A DNA stretch of 64,000 bases from Panagrolaimus kolymaensis (taxonomy: Eukaryota; Nematoda; Chromadorea; Rhabditida; Panagrolaimidae), in assembly GCA_028622995.1 (NCBI GenBank), contig JAJQJQ010000005.1, positions 6,386,001 through 6,450,000 on the forward strand, written 5' to 3'. A program made the position numbers and the translations under genes. Within the stretch, counting starts at the first letter, position 1, and every line of letters starts with the position of its first letter. Below are positions 13,204 through 26,078 of this stretch, in pieces. Under the pieces are notes generated by a model, which saw only the letters and a program-made list of their open reading frames with translations, ran no database searches and was not told the origin of the DNA.

Positions 13204-15224
13204 TTTGAAAGGCTGCTTACTTATAAGTAAAAAACTGCAAAAATAAATTTTGTTTCATCAATTGAAAATAAAGAAGAGGAAAAGGCTTGAGTCAGTCACA
13301 TTAGTTATTATTTAATAATATATTTCTCTATAAAAATGTTTCCTTTTGTAAACACAAGAAAGATGAGGAAAAAATGAAAATTGCAAACACGAAATTCGAT
13401 TAAGCTTCGACATTGGGGTTGTTGTTGCTCGCAGTTATTATTTTGGGAGAGCTTAAAATATACGCATACATATGTATGTTGCTTTAATTGTTGCTGCAAA
13501 GTTAAAACAGCTGTTTATTGAGTTTCTTATTTCGCCGCTTTTTTTTTCATCAAGAGAATAAACACCAATTTTATTTTTTGCGTGTGTCAAAGGACAAAGA
13601 AAGTAAACAAATGAAAGTAAAAAAATGTGGGCAAATTTTTTTATAGTTTTCTTTTACCTTCTAAGGTTTCTTGGAAAAGTTTAAAATTGAAGGGAGAAAA
13701 AAACGCGAACATTTATCGTTCTTTTAATTTGTATGTTTTTTGATAGACAAAAAACTGGATTTCTAAAGAGTTTTTTTTGAACGCAAAAAATGGAATGGGG
13801 TAATCTTATGCATTTTTAAGGGAAGGATCTCATGTCAATGAGAAGAAAACGACAGGCTTTTCCTGTTTGAACTTGAAATGGGAAAAGACTTAGAAATGGT
13901 TTAAAAAAAATAAGAAACAAAAGAAAAACTTGAATGAAACGCAAAAAAAATTAAACCAAAATTTATAAATACATAAATAATAAAAGTATATCAATGCTTT
14001 CTGAAAACCAATGATTCAACAGCTATCTTTGAAGCAGACTACGTACATAGATTACAGTAACAATTTGTTGAAATTCATCAAACTTATAAGGAAGTTTTTC
14101 TAAAGAAAAAATTTTCGCCATGAATAATAATAATATTCAGTCATCAGAAGGCTCACTCATAGTTTCGAAGAATTATTAATTTCAAAAAAGCATAAAAAAC
14201 TTTTTTGAAGAAAAAAAGTTTTATTTTTCTTTTTGCATCATCATCAACACTTTTGCGTGAAAGAAAAAGTAAGGCAAAAGTTGCAGAAAAAAAAGCAACG
14301 AAAACTCTTAAATTTCATTTGAAAAATAACTTGTTGCAAAAAATGAAAGCATTCCCGTTTGACGGAGATGTCGGAAGAAACAAACTTTGCGACGACAAAT
14401 TAGAAGAAGAAGAGCCTCTCTTTGAAGTCTCCAACAACAACAAAAACTTCAAAGAAAAAAAGACGAGAATTTTTTTTTTTGCAATTGCGGGGTTTCTTTT
14501 TTTCTTGCAATTGATTGAGAAAAAATAGGTTTAACGCATTTAATTCAAATGTCAAAAAAGTTTATGTCAAAAAGCTTTAAAGTCAACATCGCAGAATGTA
14601 AGAAGCCAGAATCCAATAAACAAAAAAGCTCACGTAAGCAAAATCAATCAAGATTTTGGAGGAAAATAAAACACAAAAACATCTGGGATAACAACAATAA
14701 GTAGGAGGATGCTGTCAAATTTGTTATTTTTCTTTTTATTTAAAATACGAAGTAAAAAGGCAATTAATCGATTGATGGTGGTGGTTTTAAAAAAAAATCA
14801 AGGAAAAAAATCCAAGTTAAAAAAATAATGCGTCAGTTGTCGTAGGGTTCAACCTTCATTGTTTTTCTTTTAAAAGAATTGAAAAATGTCAGATAAAAAA
14901 ACTTCAAAAACTCAATGACAGATTTTTTTCGCGCACAAAAATAAAATTGTATAATGGCGGCGGCTGAAACAAACGCAGTCAACATAGTTTATACAATCAT
15001 CAAATTGAAAGTTTACAATAAGTCAAAGTCATCAAAGGGGTTATTTTCGAAGATTATAATCTACTGCCACCAAAATGTGCAGCTCGAAAGGCTAAACCAA
15101 ATGCCATAAACAAAACAAAAAAATAAAACAGATGATAATTTTTTTTCATTTTACAAAATACTAAATAAAGATAACAATGTTGGTTATACGCATATAAAAC
15201 AAAACAAAAATACAAAAAAAAAAT
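13204..15224. other. Intergenic, AT-rich, no gene seen
   Basis: Two kilobases dense in A and T runs. Lysine/phenylalanine-rich open frames (for example 14205-14528) are composition artefacts. It is the space between the start of the type I membrane-protein gene and the end of the TAF3 gene, both on the minus strand. Confidence 0.6.
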
Positions 15225-16881
15225 TCACACCTTTTTAGGTAATCTAATAATCATTTTAATACTTGTACCATTTGAAGGTAAAAGTTCACAACGTGGACCA
15301 AGCGACGGCTTCTTCTTCTTGGATGTTTGAGATTTTGAATAAGGACGAGGTCGACCAGATGGAGCAGCGAAAATGTTCGAATTTGAATTAGAAGCTTGAC
15401 GAGTTTTAAAATTAGATGGAAAAGTAGCAACCTTTTTGAATGATAACGGCGAATGTATTCCAACATTTGATGACGGCGTAAAAGGACATTGACTGCGGCT
15501 TTGGTTTTCAGGAAAAGAGACATCAGAATTCATCGGACTTTGGTAATCATTCGAAAACAAAGTTGAAGTTGGAATAACATTAGAAGAAGCACCATCACCA
15601 TCATTCTTTTTCGGAATCTTATAATTATTCCAAGTAGAAGCCAATGGTCGAAAATGATGAACATGAGGCTTTGCTTTAGGTTTGATAATTGGTGAAGGAC
15701 TTTCAATTTTACCACTTGATTTCTTTTTTCCTTTGCTTTCAGCTTTCTTCTGTTTGGTGGACTCATTTTTGCGTTTTGATGATGATTCTTTTTTCTTTTT
15801 TGGTGATACTTTCTTCTTCTTCAGGGATTCATCATCTTTCAAATTTTCCTTACTATCTTCAATTGACATCATTGATTCTTCATCCATATGATCAGCAAGA
15901 TTAAGTTGAGGTGGAACAGGAGGAGGTGGAAGGAAATAACATGGTTCTGGTGAGAAAGTAGTTGTATCAAGTTCATTAACAGATTCATTTTTCGCAAAAA
16001 CAGAAGCACTTAATTCATTGATATCAACATCCATGTTAATTTCGGCACCTCCAAAAGTTGATTCATTCTGCATTTCTTGTTGTTCTGGAACACTTCGTCT
16101 GATAAAATCCACAACAGCTGACGATGGTTTAGTTGTCCAAGGTAAAAATTCAAGAAAATTATCTTCATTACAATCTTGAACTTGATCACAACCAGCTTTA
16201 GGTTTAGAAATCGGCCTATAAGCAAAAGGAATGTATAAATAAATATAAGATTTAATAAACACACTGAATAAGTGGATTAAAACTTCGAATTTTGACAGCA
16301 TTATCGACTTCTTCAATTTTGGATGACGTTGTCGAATTATCTTCTTCGGTTTTAGAAACAATCGGCCAAATTGGAGGCAAAAACGAAGGTATTTCATTTT
16401 GTAATCGGATAGCATTCTCTTCATCAGTTATCCTTGATTCTTCAATTTGAGAAGGAGCTTCAACGGGAAATAATGGTAGCTAAAACGTTCAAATTTTATC
16501 ATGCTTATTAAGTTAAGTATCTTAAGCTTACATTGATTGGAGGTTCAATTGGTTTTGAATACATCATAAATCGTCGAATGTCTTTCTCAAATATTTTGTT
16601 ATCTTCTAAACCCAATAATAGATCATCAAGAGTTGCATCACGTCCACCAGCTAAAAATTAATCATGAAAGATGTTGTAAATAAAAAAACTTAAAACCCAC
16701 CATGATCGCTCCATCGTTGAGTTTGGTGGCATACTTTACCCATAAGTTTAAGCGTCAAATTTGTTAAGATTGATATAGCGCCTTTATCACATTTCGGAAA
16801 TCCCATTTCTTTTGTTAAAGCTTCAATCGAATGTCGGCAAGTAAAATTAATTAGGCCATCAGTGGTTTTATAATTAGCCAT
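15225..16881 (-). CDS. taf-3: TFIID subunit TAF3 homologue (histone-fold protein)
   Basis: Four exons (16701-16881, 16532-16650, 16265-16479, 15225-16215) give 501 residues. TAF3 is a TFIID subunit that pairs with TAF10 through a histone fold. The N-terminus, about residues 5-75, fits the bromodomain-associated histone fold, and the downstream linker has the TAF3-like pattern LPLFPVEAP...IPSFLPPIWP. The middle is Lys/Ser-rich (KKKKVSPKKKKESSSKRKNE), nuclear and disordered, and the C-terminus is basic. Animal TAF3 usually ends in a PHD finger that reads H3K4me3; here the frame ends in IRLPKKV with no Cys/His cluster, so the finger is absent. A leaderless acceptor (TTTATAG) ends at 16905, 24 nt before the ATG. 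TAF8 is the alternative but fits the linker less well. Confidence 0.72.
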
Positions 16882-17231
16882 AGCAAGTTGATATGGATAA
16901 ATTACTATAAAAGCACATATGTGAATAAAAAAAATCGAAAAATGAAAGCGAAAAAATAAAGTGAAGACATTTTCTTTAACAAAAATGAAATAAACTAAAT
17001 TTTGATAAAGCTTCAAAGTTCATCCTCTCGAGAATTACAAACACATTCCGTTTGGGAACCAAAAATGCCCGTGAATTTTCTTTTGGATATTAATTGTTTG
17101 ATTTTCTTTAAGTTTTTCCTGAATACAAAAAAGCCGCCACAAAGATGCAAGAAATCTTAAAAGATATGTCAAAATAATTTTATTTTTGTTAAATTACATA
17201 AATTATAATTAGCGAATCTTCTATTATAAAT
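16882..17231 (-). promoter_or_regulatory. Spacer with probable trans-splice acceptor before taf-3
   Basis: 350 bp between the myosin VI stop codon and the TAF3 start on the same strand. Read on the minus strand, a T-rich tract ends in TTTATAG at 16905-16911, followed by 23 nt and the ATG, with no in-phase coding exon before it. This looks like a spliced-leader acceptor and would allow TAF3 to be the downstream gene of an operon with the myosin gene, although the spacing is longer than usual. Confidence 0.4.
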
Positions 17232-20200
17232 TTAATCACGAGTTCGAAGTTGAGTTCCACCAAAGCGTAACCAAGTAGCTTCAAATTCACGTTCTTTGAT
17301 TTCGTATTGAGTTTGAAGGAGACCAGTTTCAGAGAGCAACCGTTGAGACATTTTCATATCATCTCGTCCTAAAAAACATCAAATATATTTAATCATTTAA
17401 CAGTAATAAAAAAGAAAGACAAACCTGCACAGAGAAGAATTGGAGTAACATGAGGTCTAATTTCAATTTCACGAACAATGAATTCACCATCAAAATGACA
17501 GAACCAAAAGCCTTTTTCAGGTGAAGAACCATATGTATGACGTTTACGAGTAGCCAAAGGAGCACGGAAATAACGTTGTTTACGATCAACAGTTTTTGGA
17601 AGCATTGATGGAAGCAATGGAGGAGAATTCGCTTTGGTTGTTGGACGTGGAACATGTTTCGAAGGAGCTGACTTGAATCTCCATCCATTAAAGAAGCGCA
17701 TACGACGATGAAATTCTGCTTGACATGCTCGCAAAAATTCCATATCTAAAAAGCAACAAATTTTTTCAAAAATGTATACAGACAATAAACAAACCTTGAG
17801 TAGCATTCATAATTTCTCTCAAATCAGAATGAGTGTATTTTGACAATTCATTTTCTTCCCATTTCTTAGGTTCTTTTTGTGCTGCTTCCAAAACAAGATT
17901 TTGATTTTCATGAGCAAGTCGACTTGCCAATTCAGCATCTAATCGTTCACTTTCACGTTTCAAAGCTTCTTCGGCTTCCTTTTCTTCGTTGGCTTTTCTT
18001 TCGGTCTCCAATTCAGCTTCACGTTTAAGTGCTTCTTCAGTTTCTCTTTGTAAACGAGCTTCAAATTCACGAAGTTTAGCAAGTTTTCGTTCTTTTTCTT
18101 GACGTTCAAATTCTTCTTGTTCAGCCAATTCACGAAGACGATGACTTTCAGCTTCAATGGCATAAAGACGAGCTTGTTCTTCCGCAACAATTTGAGTTCT
18201 AAAAAATAAAATTGAAATAAGTAATAAAGACGAAAAAAAAATACTTTAGTTCTTGAACAAGGTTATCCATTTGTTTTTTAAGTGCATTTGTTGACGCGAG
18301 GAGTTTTTCATTTGGCTTTGTTGCATTTGCTTTGCATTCAGAGATAAGGAAGTTAGCAGTTTGAATGAGATCATCCACCTTTGCATCGAATTCAGCTTTT
18401 TTACCTTCTTGAACATTTTCACACAGAGCTTTGACATCGCCAATGCGCATAGCAAGAGAGTTCAATTTTCGGAAATTATGAAGTTGCTTCGTAACACGCT
18501 TTCGAACAAGATATCCACGAACAAAACTTTGAACTTTAGCAATTTTCTTTCTTCTTTGAGCAATAATTTTGTTTACTAAAAAACCAAAGGTATTAAAAGT
18601 TAAAAACTCAATATTCACTACCCCGACAAATTGACAAAGCAGTATACTGTATTTTTCTCCACCGCATACGAATAAGCCACGATTGAACTTTGACGATCAA
18701 AGAAGACATATGAGCTTCATCTTGATGCATAAGTTCATCGAATTCAGCAAATTTTCCAGCTCGGAAGAAAGCTTTCGTTAAACCAAATTGAAAATCAGCT
18801 TCAGAAAGTCCAAGAGCATGAAAGAGGCATTTGCAGAAAAGACGAGGATCAAGACGTTTGAGTTTGTCAGGGAGAAGACTTTGATACATTTGATAAAGAT
18901 CAACAAAGGAAGCACGAGATGGAAAACCACAATGCATGAGACGAAGAACAGATCCCATTCCAGCACATTTGAGTTGAGAAAGAATTTGAGCGCCTTCAAA
19001 CTTGGATGGACTCATAACTGAGTTTGGTTTAATACAACGAACGAAGTGAGTACCCTAAATACAAATTCATATAAAATATAACTTTTTTATAAAACTTACA
19101 GTTGATCGAAGTTTTTCCAAGAGGACATTGAGTTGAGCACGGAACTTGTTTCCAACAGAAGCAGCTGCTAATTTTTGACTAGTTCGACCAGGCGTTGATC
19201 TTGCAGGTGATGGAATAGCTGCAGTTGAAACGAATAAATCTTTGAGATAATTGTTGTTACTTTGCTCAATTAAGGCTTTTAAAGAAGCATGGAGGGCATC
19301 ATTATTCTTTTCCAAAAATTGTGAAGTTTGGTAACAAACAGCACCAGCATAATGTCGAATAAGGAATCCTTCATTGTCTCTCATATCGCGATGTTCACGA
19401 AGTCGACTTTTGCGTGGTGCCTAAAAATGGAATTTAGCTAAAAAAAATAATAGTAAAAACTTACATCCAACCTGAAATGTCGAGAATTAGCAGCATGAAC
19501 TTGTTCAGTGAAATGTGTTGGCGATGCGCTGGGAAGTCTTGCTTCTTCATCAAGTAAGTCCAAGAGACCAGTTGTTTTCTGTTCAAAGAGTTCAATGCAA
19601 TCTTGATTATCAACAAATTCGATATCAGGAACATTTAGAGCTTCACGACGATACAATTCTTGTTCATGTATTAGAATTCTTTCATTGAAAAATTGTTGAA
19701 GTTTTTCATTGCAATAATTGATACAAAATTGCTCGAAGGAGTTTACTTGAAAGAATTCTATAAAAAAGAGGATATAGTGAATGATAAAAGTAATAAAAAC
19801 TTACCAAAACCAGCGATATCCAAAACACCAATATATCCGATTGAATCAGCAAAGGGAATACAAGCATTTACAGCGGCAACGATTGAATCAAAAAGAGCTG
19901 AATAAATGGATTTCACCAAGGCATCACGAGCGGCAATAGCTGAATGAGGTTTTAATGGAACCATGATAATAGTTCCAAAATGACCACCACGAGATTGCAT
20001 AACACGAGAAGTGAGTCCACGAATAAGTTCATCGGCATCAAGTCCAAATAATTCAGCAGCTTTATTCAAGGAATCCAGCGTGTCTTTGACGACCACACAT
20101 CCACCATGAGCTTCTTCAGAGGTTTCAAATTGAACATTTCCAAGATGAAGAATTCCAGCAATAATAGAAAAGACGTTGAGCTTTTGAGCATCAGAAAAGC

Positions 20201-21409
20201 CGATTTCAGTGAGAGCTTTGTGGAGTGCTTGAAAATCAGAATAATCATCCACGAGATCATCACTAATAGTACCAGCTGAAGATCGACGAGATGCAGGAAT
20301 TGGAGATGACGCCGACGAAGCAAAGAATTGAGTACTTCCATATTTGAGATACTGAAAAATTAATAAATAAATAAATTATTCATTTGGAAGAATAAAACTA
20401 ACATTAAAAGTATCAGGAGATGCGAGAGAAAGTTTTTGAGCTAAATCATCATCAGCGCCAGCAAGAAGTTGATAAAAGACATGATAATTTCTTTCACCTG
20501 GATTTTGATGACAAAGCCTTGATTTTTCAAGAAGATAGTGTGAAACAAATCCACCAACTACGGTATGCTAAAAAATAAACTAAGTGTAAATAGAAAAAAA
20601 ACGTAATGTTTAACTAACTTCTTTTCCAAAATGAATTTCAACAAACTTCCCAAAGCGGCTGCTGTTATTGTTTCTCATAGTTTTAGCATTACCAAAAGCT
20701 TCCAAGATTGGATTTGCATCAAGAAGACGTTGTTCAATTGGACCAGCATTTCCACCCCAACGATCACAAAGATATCGAAGAATGTACTTTTGAGATTCAG
20801 TTTTGCCAGCTCCACTTTCACCTGAGACGATAATGGATTGAGATTCTTTGTTTCGTTGAAGATCACGATGAGCTTTGTCAGCTGAAAAATGATTTTTTAG
20901 TAAGTCAAATAACAAAGTAAAAAGAAAACTCACCAATAGCAAAGATATGAGGTGGCAAAGATCCCAGTGATTTCCCTTGATATCTTGAAATTGTTTCATT
21001 TGAGTAAAGTTCATCAATGGATTCATAAGGATTGATTGAAACGAGGATGTTTGCCACGTATGTATAAATTTGCTTCTTCTGGTATCTTTGTCGGCAGTTA
21101 TTGAGCAAAGTTCCTTCGTTCAAATACATCAACGAGCCTAAAATGGAGTAAAGAGAATGAAGCAAAATTCATTAAAAGAAAAAACATACAAGAATCATCA
21201 ACATCTTTAGTTTCATCTTCTTCAGCAGGCAAGACATCATCATGAGGGCAATCAACAACCTTTCCACCAGATAATTCAATTCGAAGACTATCAGCACGAA
21301 AATCAACCAATTTACCATGCTTGTAACCTTCATCTTCATCAGGAATATAGACAGACCTTCCAAGTTCAGTTGCAAAGACATCAGAAACAGATGATTCACT
21401 TGACGCCAT
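17232..21409 (-). CDS. Unconventional myosin VI heavy chain (minus-end-directed motor)
   Basis: Twelve exons (21190-21409, 20934-21137, 20619-20881, 20403-20567, 19805-20351, 19465-19757, 19100-19420, 18622-19054, 18245-18575, 17795-18198, 17425-17745, 17232-17368) give 1212 residues, close to the usual 1250. Myosin VI moves towards actin minus ends. The P-loop GESGAGKT is at 162-169, switch I is [10 protein letters not shown] and switch II is DIAGFE. After the converter comes the insert and IQ region ([27 protein letters not shown], about 790-835), then a charged single-helix/coiled segment about 930-1055. The C-terminal cargo-binding domain carries [18 protein letters not shown] and [14 protein letters not shown], diagnostic of class VI. 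C. elegans has two members (spe-15/hum-3 and hum-8); I cannot say which is orthologous. Confidence 0.93.
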
Positions 21410-21684
21410 TTTTGATAACCACGTTCTTCCAAAATCAAACCAATGAATGAATGAAGAATTTAGGATGGCAAATGAAGTTTATATAACGAAAAAAAGTCAT
21501 GCTGAAAATGAATGTTAAGAAATTTGCATGAATTTGAACGTGCAATGGGAAAGGATTTTGGTAAAATATTTTTTTATGTAAATTTTTGAAAGCGTCTTTT
21601 CAAGTGATTTGTTTTTTGAATTTCTTCTTCAATTTTTGCTGGTTCGTGTTTGCATTCCACTTCATCTCAAAGCTTTGTAAAAAC
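21410..21684. promoter_or_regulatory. Divergent promoter of myosin VI and MSP-domain gene
   Basis: 275 bp between opposite start codons. AT-rich, no clear TATA box or strong motif. Both genes must be driven from this short segment unless the plus-strand gene is trans-spliced. Confidence 0.45.
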
Positions 21685-22668
21685 ATGTCGAAAAGGTTAG
21701 CATTTAAACTTATTGAATTTTTATCTTTTGACATTTTTATTTACTTTTTAGTGACAGTGGTGAATCAAATGGCTCTACAGAATCTTCAAATTCCACTAGC
21801 AATGAATCTGGAAATGGTGCAAACAGCAATACAAAAGGAACGACACCACCTCGTAAGTATTTTTGCTTTATCGTAATAATAATCATTATCAAGAAGAATT
21901 TATAGGAAATTCATTAGATGTAGCTTCAACTCAAACATCCAATCCATCACCAAATAAGAGTCCTGTTCGTCGACGTCTTGCTCAAGCTACTGAATTACGT
22001 TTTCAATGCATTGAAGGTCGAACAAGTGTTGCTCGAGTTGCTGTTTTACTTTGTAACATTTCTGATCGTCCACTATATTATAAATTCAAAACCGATACTA
22101 TGGATTTACTTTCTGTTAGTTTATTGTTATCTCTCTCTCATTTACTTTATTCATGGATGAATATTTTTTAGGCTCATCCAAGTGCAACTGGTCATATCGC
22201 AGCTCGAGGAAGTTCAAAGGTTGTATTAACATGGCAACGACCCAAAATTGTTAAAACATGGCAAGAAGTTACATCACCAAAGCTTTTACTTGTTACTCGC
22301 TTTCTTGACGTTGGTGGATTAACCAATGACACAACTTCAACTCGACTTATTGCATTCTTGGATTCGTCAACTTCATGCCCATCTGACAATCCTCCACTTG
22401 AACAACTCATGCTTGATGCTTTATCAAAGAATGTAAATGAAGCTGAAATGACTATCACAAAGTAAAATTTTATTTCCATATGTTTTTAATATCACCTGTA
22501 TTTTTTAGAAGTGATAATGATTCCCCATCGTTTCAACTTGGTCCTCATTCAAATGCTGATGGAACGAACCCTAATGTTACTCTTGCTCTTGCACTCTTGG
22601 TTCTTTTCATTGGAATTTGTTTGTATCGTGCTTTGTTTCCTGTAGCTGTAGTTGTACGTAGCCAATAA
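21685..22668 (+). CDS. Tail-anchored MSP-domain protein (VAP-like)
   Basis: Five exons (21685-21695, 21752-21852, 21906-22114, 22172-22461, 22509-22668) give 256 residues; the first exon is only 11 nt. A Ser/Asn-rich N-terminus is followed by an immunoglobulin-like MSP domain, about residues 60-200 (TELRFQCIEGRTSVARVAVL ... SDRPLYYKFKT, GHIAARGSSKVVLTWQRP), and a C-terminal membrane anchor (NVTLALALLVLFIGICLYRA) with a short tail. This is the VAP/MSP layout: domain facing the cytosol, anchored in the endoplasmic reticulum. Unlike VAP there is no coiled coil before the anchor. It could also be one of the nematode-specific MSP-domain proteins, some of them sperm-enriched. Confidence 0.82.
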
Positions 22669-25600
22669 CAATACATACATATTTCATGTTTTATGCTTTT
22701 ATATTAATTGTAATTGTAATAATTAACAAATAAATGGATTAACTTTGTAAACTCTTTTACTGCTTACACATTTAAAATGTTGAAAAACAAATGTTTCTTT
22801 CATATTTTTTTGGGTTCAATTTTAGTTTTAGTGCATCTTTGTTAGAAGGAAAGAGAAAGCAATCAATTAAATTGCATTTTCTATTTTTTGATATTTCTTT
22901 TTTGTTGCTTTACATTTTTTTGTTGTGTCTGTTACTGCAATGGCTTCGTTTTCAATGTTCTAAACTGCACTGAAGAACATTCAAGCAAAGATCAAAAAAA
23001 TGTGCAAAAGAAAAAGCGGAAAAAGGATGCTTTTGTTGAAACTTTTTTTGTTGAAGGTTCTTTGCTTCAATAAATTTTTAAAGTACAAACAAATATTGTT
23101 GTGCTCTAAAGCTTGCTTCATTGATATTATTTTCAAATTAATCACGAATCTGCTTGTCCCTTGAAACGTAATACCAAAATATGAAATCCAAGCTTAGGTT
23201 AGTAATTATTTGACTATCGTATAAGCTTTGTATAAACCCTAATATAATTTTTATGTTATAAATTTTAATTTTTACAAAACTCTTTTTCATTGTTACAAAA
23301 AGTTAAATTAAGAACCAAATTGATCTAACAAATTTTTTTAAAACTTTGCGTTTTTTTGAATGATTAAATACAAGAGAGAGATTGAATAATAGATACCGCG
23401 TGTTTTTACTTTAAAAAGTGAAAATGGCCCCTAATCAAACATTGCAACACGTGGTTCGAAGCATTCAAAAAAGGTCCGCAAATGTACAAATGCATTGAGT
23501 ATATGACTGACAGAGCAGCACATCAACGATAGCAACAAACTTTAATCAAATCTGATGTAAAAAAAATTGATGCAAAAATAGCACGAATCAGGTTTTCTCT
23601 CAATTTTTACAATATTCCAACAATTTAAGAAGAGAAGGAATCGTAACACAATGTGATGGACCTTGAAATAATTTGGTAAAACTAAAAAATTAATTAAACA
23701 ATGACGATAAAATTCCAATACTATTAAATTTCTAAAGTTAATTGGATTATATCGAAAATATTTCATTAAAATTTTCAAAAAAAAATTAAACAAATTGTTA
23801 TTTATTTGGGGATAAACACAAAATATTTATGTTTAGCTAAAGAAATATCCATGATCTCCCTTTTCTTTCATGATAGCTTGCTTTCATTATCCATTCTCTC
23901 TTCCATCATACATATGCGCGTATTTACATGCTAGATGAATTTCATAAAAAATGTAGTGTCCACTATTTTCTTTCCAATCCTCTTCTCTCTTTCTTTGTTG
24001 TTTACTCTTTCTTCATTCAATAACAAAGTAATAACAAAAAAGAACTTTCGAAACTTTTAAAGGTTTTTTTTTTCAAGGAGACATGGGCATTTTAAAATTT
24101 ATGTATGAGTTTTGCAAACAATTTTTTTTCCAGCATTGTTTTTTTTTTGTCAAATTTTTATATCGCAAAAAAAAAGTTAATGTAAAAACATGGTTTTAGT
24201 CGAGCAGCTGATAAGAGACTCTTTAGTCTTGTGGTTTGATTTGGCTTAAAAAATTATATTTTTCCTGATTGAAAAAAAGCTTTTTCTAAAAAATGTGAAA
24301 ATAAATTTTTAGGAAAAGAGAGACATCATTAATTAAACCTGCACTTTAGTTATAAAAAAATGGAAGAACTTTAGCTTTTTTTAATAGACATAAAAAAGTG
24401 ACCATAGCCAGTTAGTTATAGTAGTTGTTAGTTCAGACAACTGTTATCGCTTTTTTCGTCTTTCCTTTTTTTCGCATTTAGCTTTTGCTCTTTTTTTTTT
24501 ATATTTCAAAGGGCTCATGTCAGCTGCATCTGCTTCACATGAACGTGCATGTGAATTTTTTTCTCGTGTTTTAATTTTTTCCGTCCTTTTTTTGGCTTTA
24601 TTTCATTTTTGGGTTTGTTTTTTTCTTTTCACAAAAAAATTTCTTTTGCTCTTGAAAGAAACTGAAAGAAAGGTAAAAACACGTTTGACTTCCTTTTAAA
24701 GGTATCAAAAACATTTGAAAATAAAAAAATTGCAATTTTTTCTTGATGGACATGAACGATAGAAAAAAAAGGCGAAAGATCACATTGCATTATTTTGCAT
24801 TGAAACAGTTGAGCACCATCAACGCCAACAAATTCGAGGTCGATTCAAGCCTTTGAAAAAATTGAAGGAAAAAAACTCCATTAAATTTCAAAGTGATTGA
24901 TTTTTTTCTTACCTAAAAATGAAAATAAAAAAGGTAGAAAATTGAAAAAAAATGAAGGACATTGAAAAAAAAAAAAACACAAACAATCTTGATTGGAAAC
25001 TGTAATAAATTTTTTATTAGTTTATCAAGCAAGATTAATTACCATTTTCATCACCGAAGGTGTTAACTTTAACATTCAAAGCTAAAAAATGAATAAAGAA
25101 GCTTTAATCCGATGACAATCAAATCGTTACCCTTGATATATTTTTTATTGCCTAACTTTTCAATCCTGTTTTCTCTTTTCATATCGCTTTTATTTTCATG
25201 GTTGGATTTGTTTATCATTTTTTTTTTTGCAAAATTTGTGAAGGTTTATTGTTTTTTGTCTAAAATGATTTTAATGAAATAATATCAATGCTACTTTGAA
25301 GCCGAAAATTAAACTGCTTACCAAAAGAATGAGGACAAGCAACAACTGTGTGTTTCTAAAAATAAAACAATATCTTATATCTTTCTATTTTTGGGATCTC
25401 ATAAACGACAACAACCTTTCATTTTATTTTTTTACTTTTGCACTTCTCAACATGTTTTGTGTGTGTGATGATAACTCGTGCCAAGGATGCTTTGAACATA
25501 TGCTTTTTTCCACAACAATCACTATTTTAGCCTAAAATTTGACTCTCTTTTTTTTTTATCTTTTTTTTAACAGGCAAAAAAGTGTTAACGTAGTCTATTT

Positions 25601-25880
25601 TTTGCTTCCCCATACTATTTTTTTTCAAAGCCACGGGAAATGCATGGGGAGACTGCACTTATTTTTTTTGTTTTTGTCGCTCCGCCTTCCTCGCCGCCTA
25701 GTCTTTCATATTCTCTCTCTCTCTTTCTATATTTCTTTCTTTAAAAAAGAAGGAGGAGATACCCCTTACAAAAGAGAGAAGGACGAGGAGTATAAAAGAG
25801 AGGCTCGTTAAGTTAAAATAAATTCAACTTTCTGATAGTATTTTACTACCAAAATTTAAAACTCCTAAAAATAATCAATC
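22669..25880. other. Long intergenic region, AT-rich
   Basis: 3.2 kb with many A and T runs and no believable coding frame. The last 150 bp contain a pyrimidine-rich stretch (CTCTCTCTCTCTTTC at about 25714) and a TATA box for the next gene. A TGATAAG GATA-type site adjoining a CAGCTG E-box is present at about 24206-24215; single sites like this are expected by chance. Confidence 0.55.
25791..25797 (+). promoter_or_regulatory. TATA box of the 25881 gene
   Basis: TATAAAA preceded by a purine-rich segment (GGACGAGGAG), 84 bp before the ATG of the small gene. Such a clean TATA box is unusual among the genes of this window and supports a genuine transcription start about 30 bp downstream. Confidence 0.5.
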
Positions 25881-26078
25881 ATGCTTTCTGCTGTTGTTAA
25901 CATCCTTGAATTTACCATCTTGCTTTTTGCGGCCACCCGGGCTCTTGTTTCAATTGTCAATCCAAAGCTTCAACATGCCGCATATTCATTATTATTCATC
26001 CTTCCAATAAGTATCATTTTGCCCATCTTTGTTGCTCGTGCTGAAGCTGTAAGCATCGAACATGGTGAAGAAGATTAA
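25881..26078 (+). CDS. 65-residue two-segment membrane protein, unrecognised
   Basis: An intronless frame of 65 residues starting MLSAVVNILEF, with hydrophobic segments about residues 4-24 and 35-52 separated by a short polar turn (NPKLQHAA), and an acidic tail ending HGEED. The layout suggests a small hairpin membrane protein. Support for being real: AT-rich surroundings elsewhere give Phe/Lys repeats, whereas this frame has balanced composition with Pro, Ala, Arg and Glu, and a TATA box sits 84 bp upstream. I do not recognise a family. Confidence 0.55.
   Translation: MLSAVVNILEFTILLFAATRALVSIVNPKLQHAAYSLLFILPISIILPIFVARAEAVSIEHGEED

Noticed and set aside
14205..14528. Lys/Phe-rich 107-codon frame
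   Set aside because: Low-complexity product of A/T runs.
15682..15904. Plus-strand Ser/Phe-rich frames
   Set aside because: Antisense shadow of the Lys-rich TAF3 exon.
23441..23470. GGTTCGAA resembling a tRNA B box
   Set aside because: No A box at the right distance and no cloverleaf folding; no tRNA gene found in the window.
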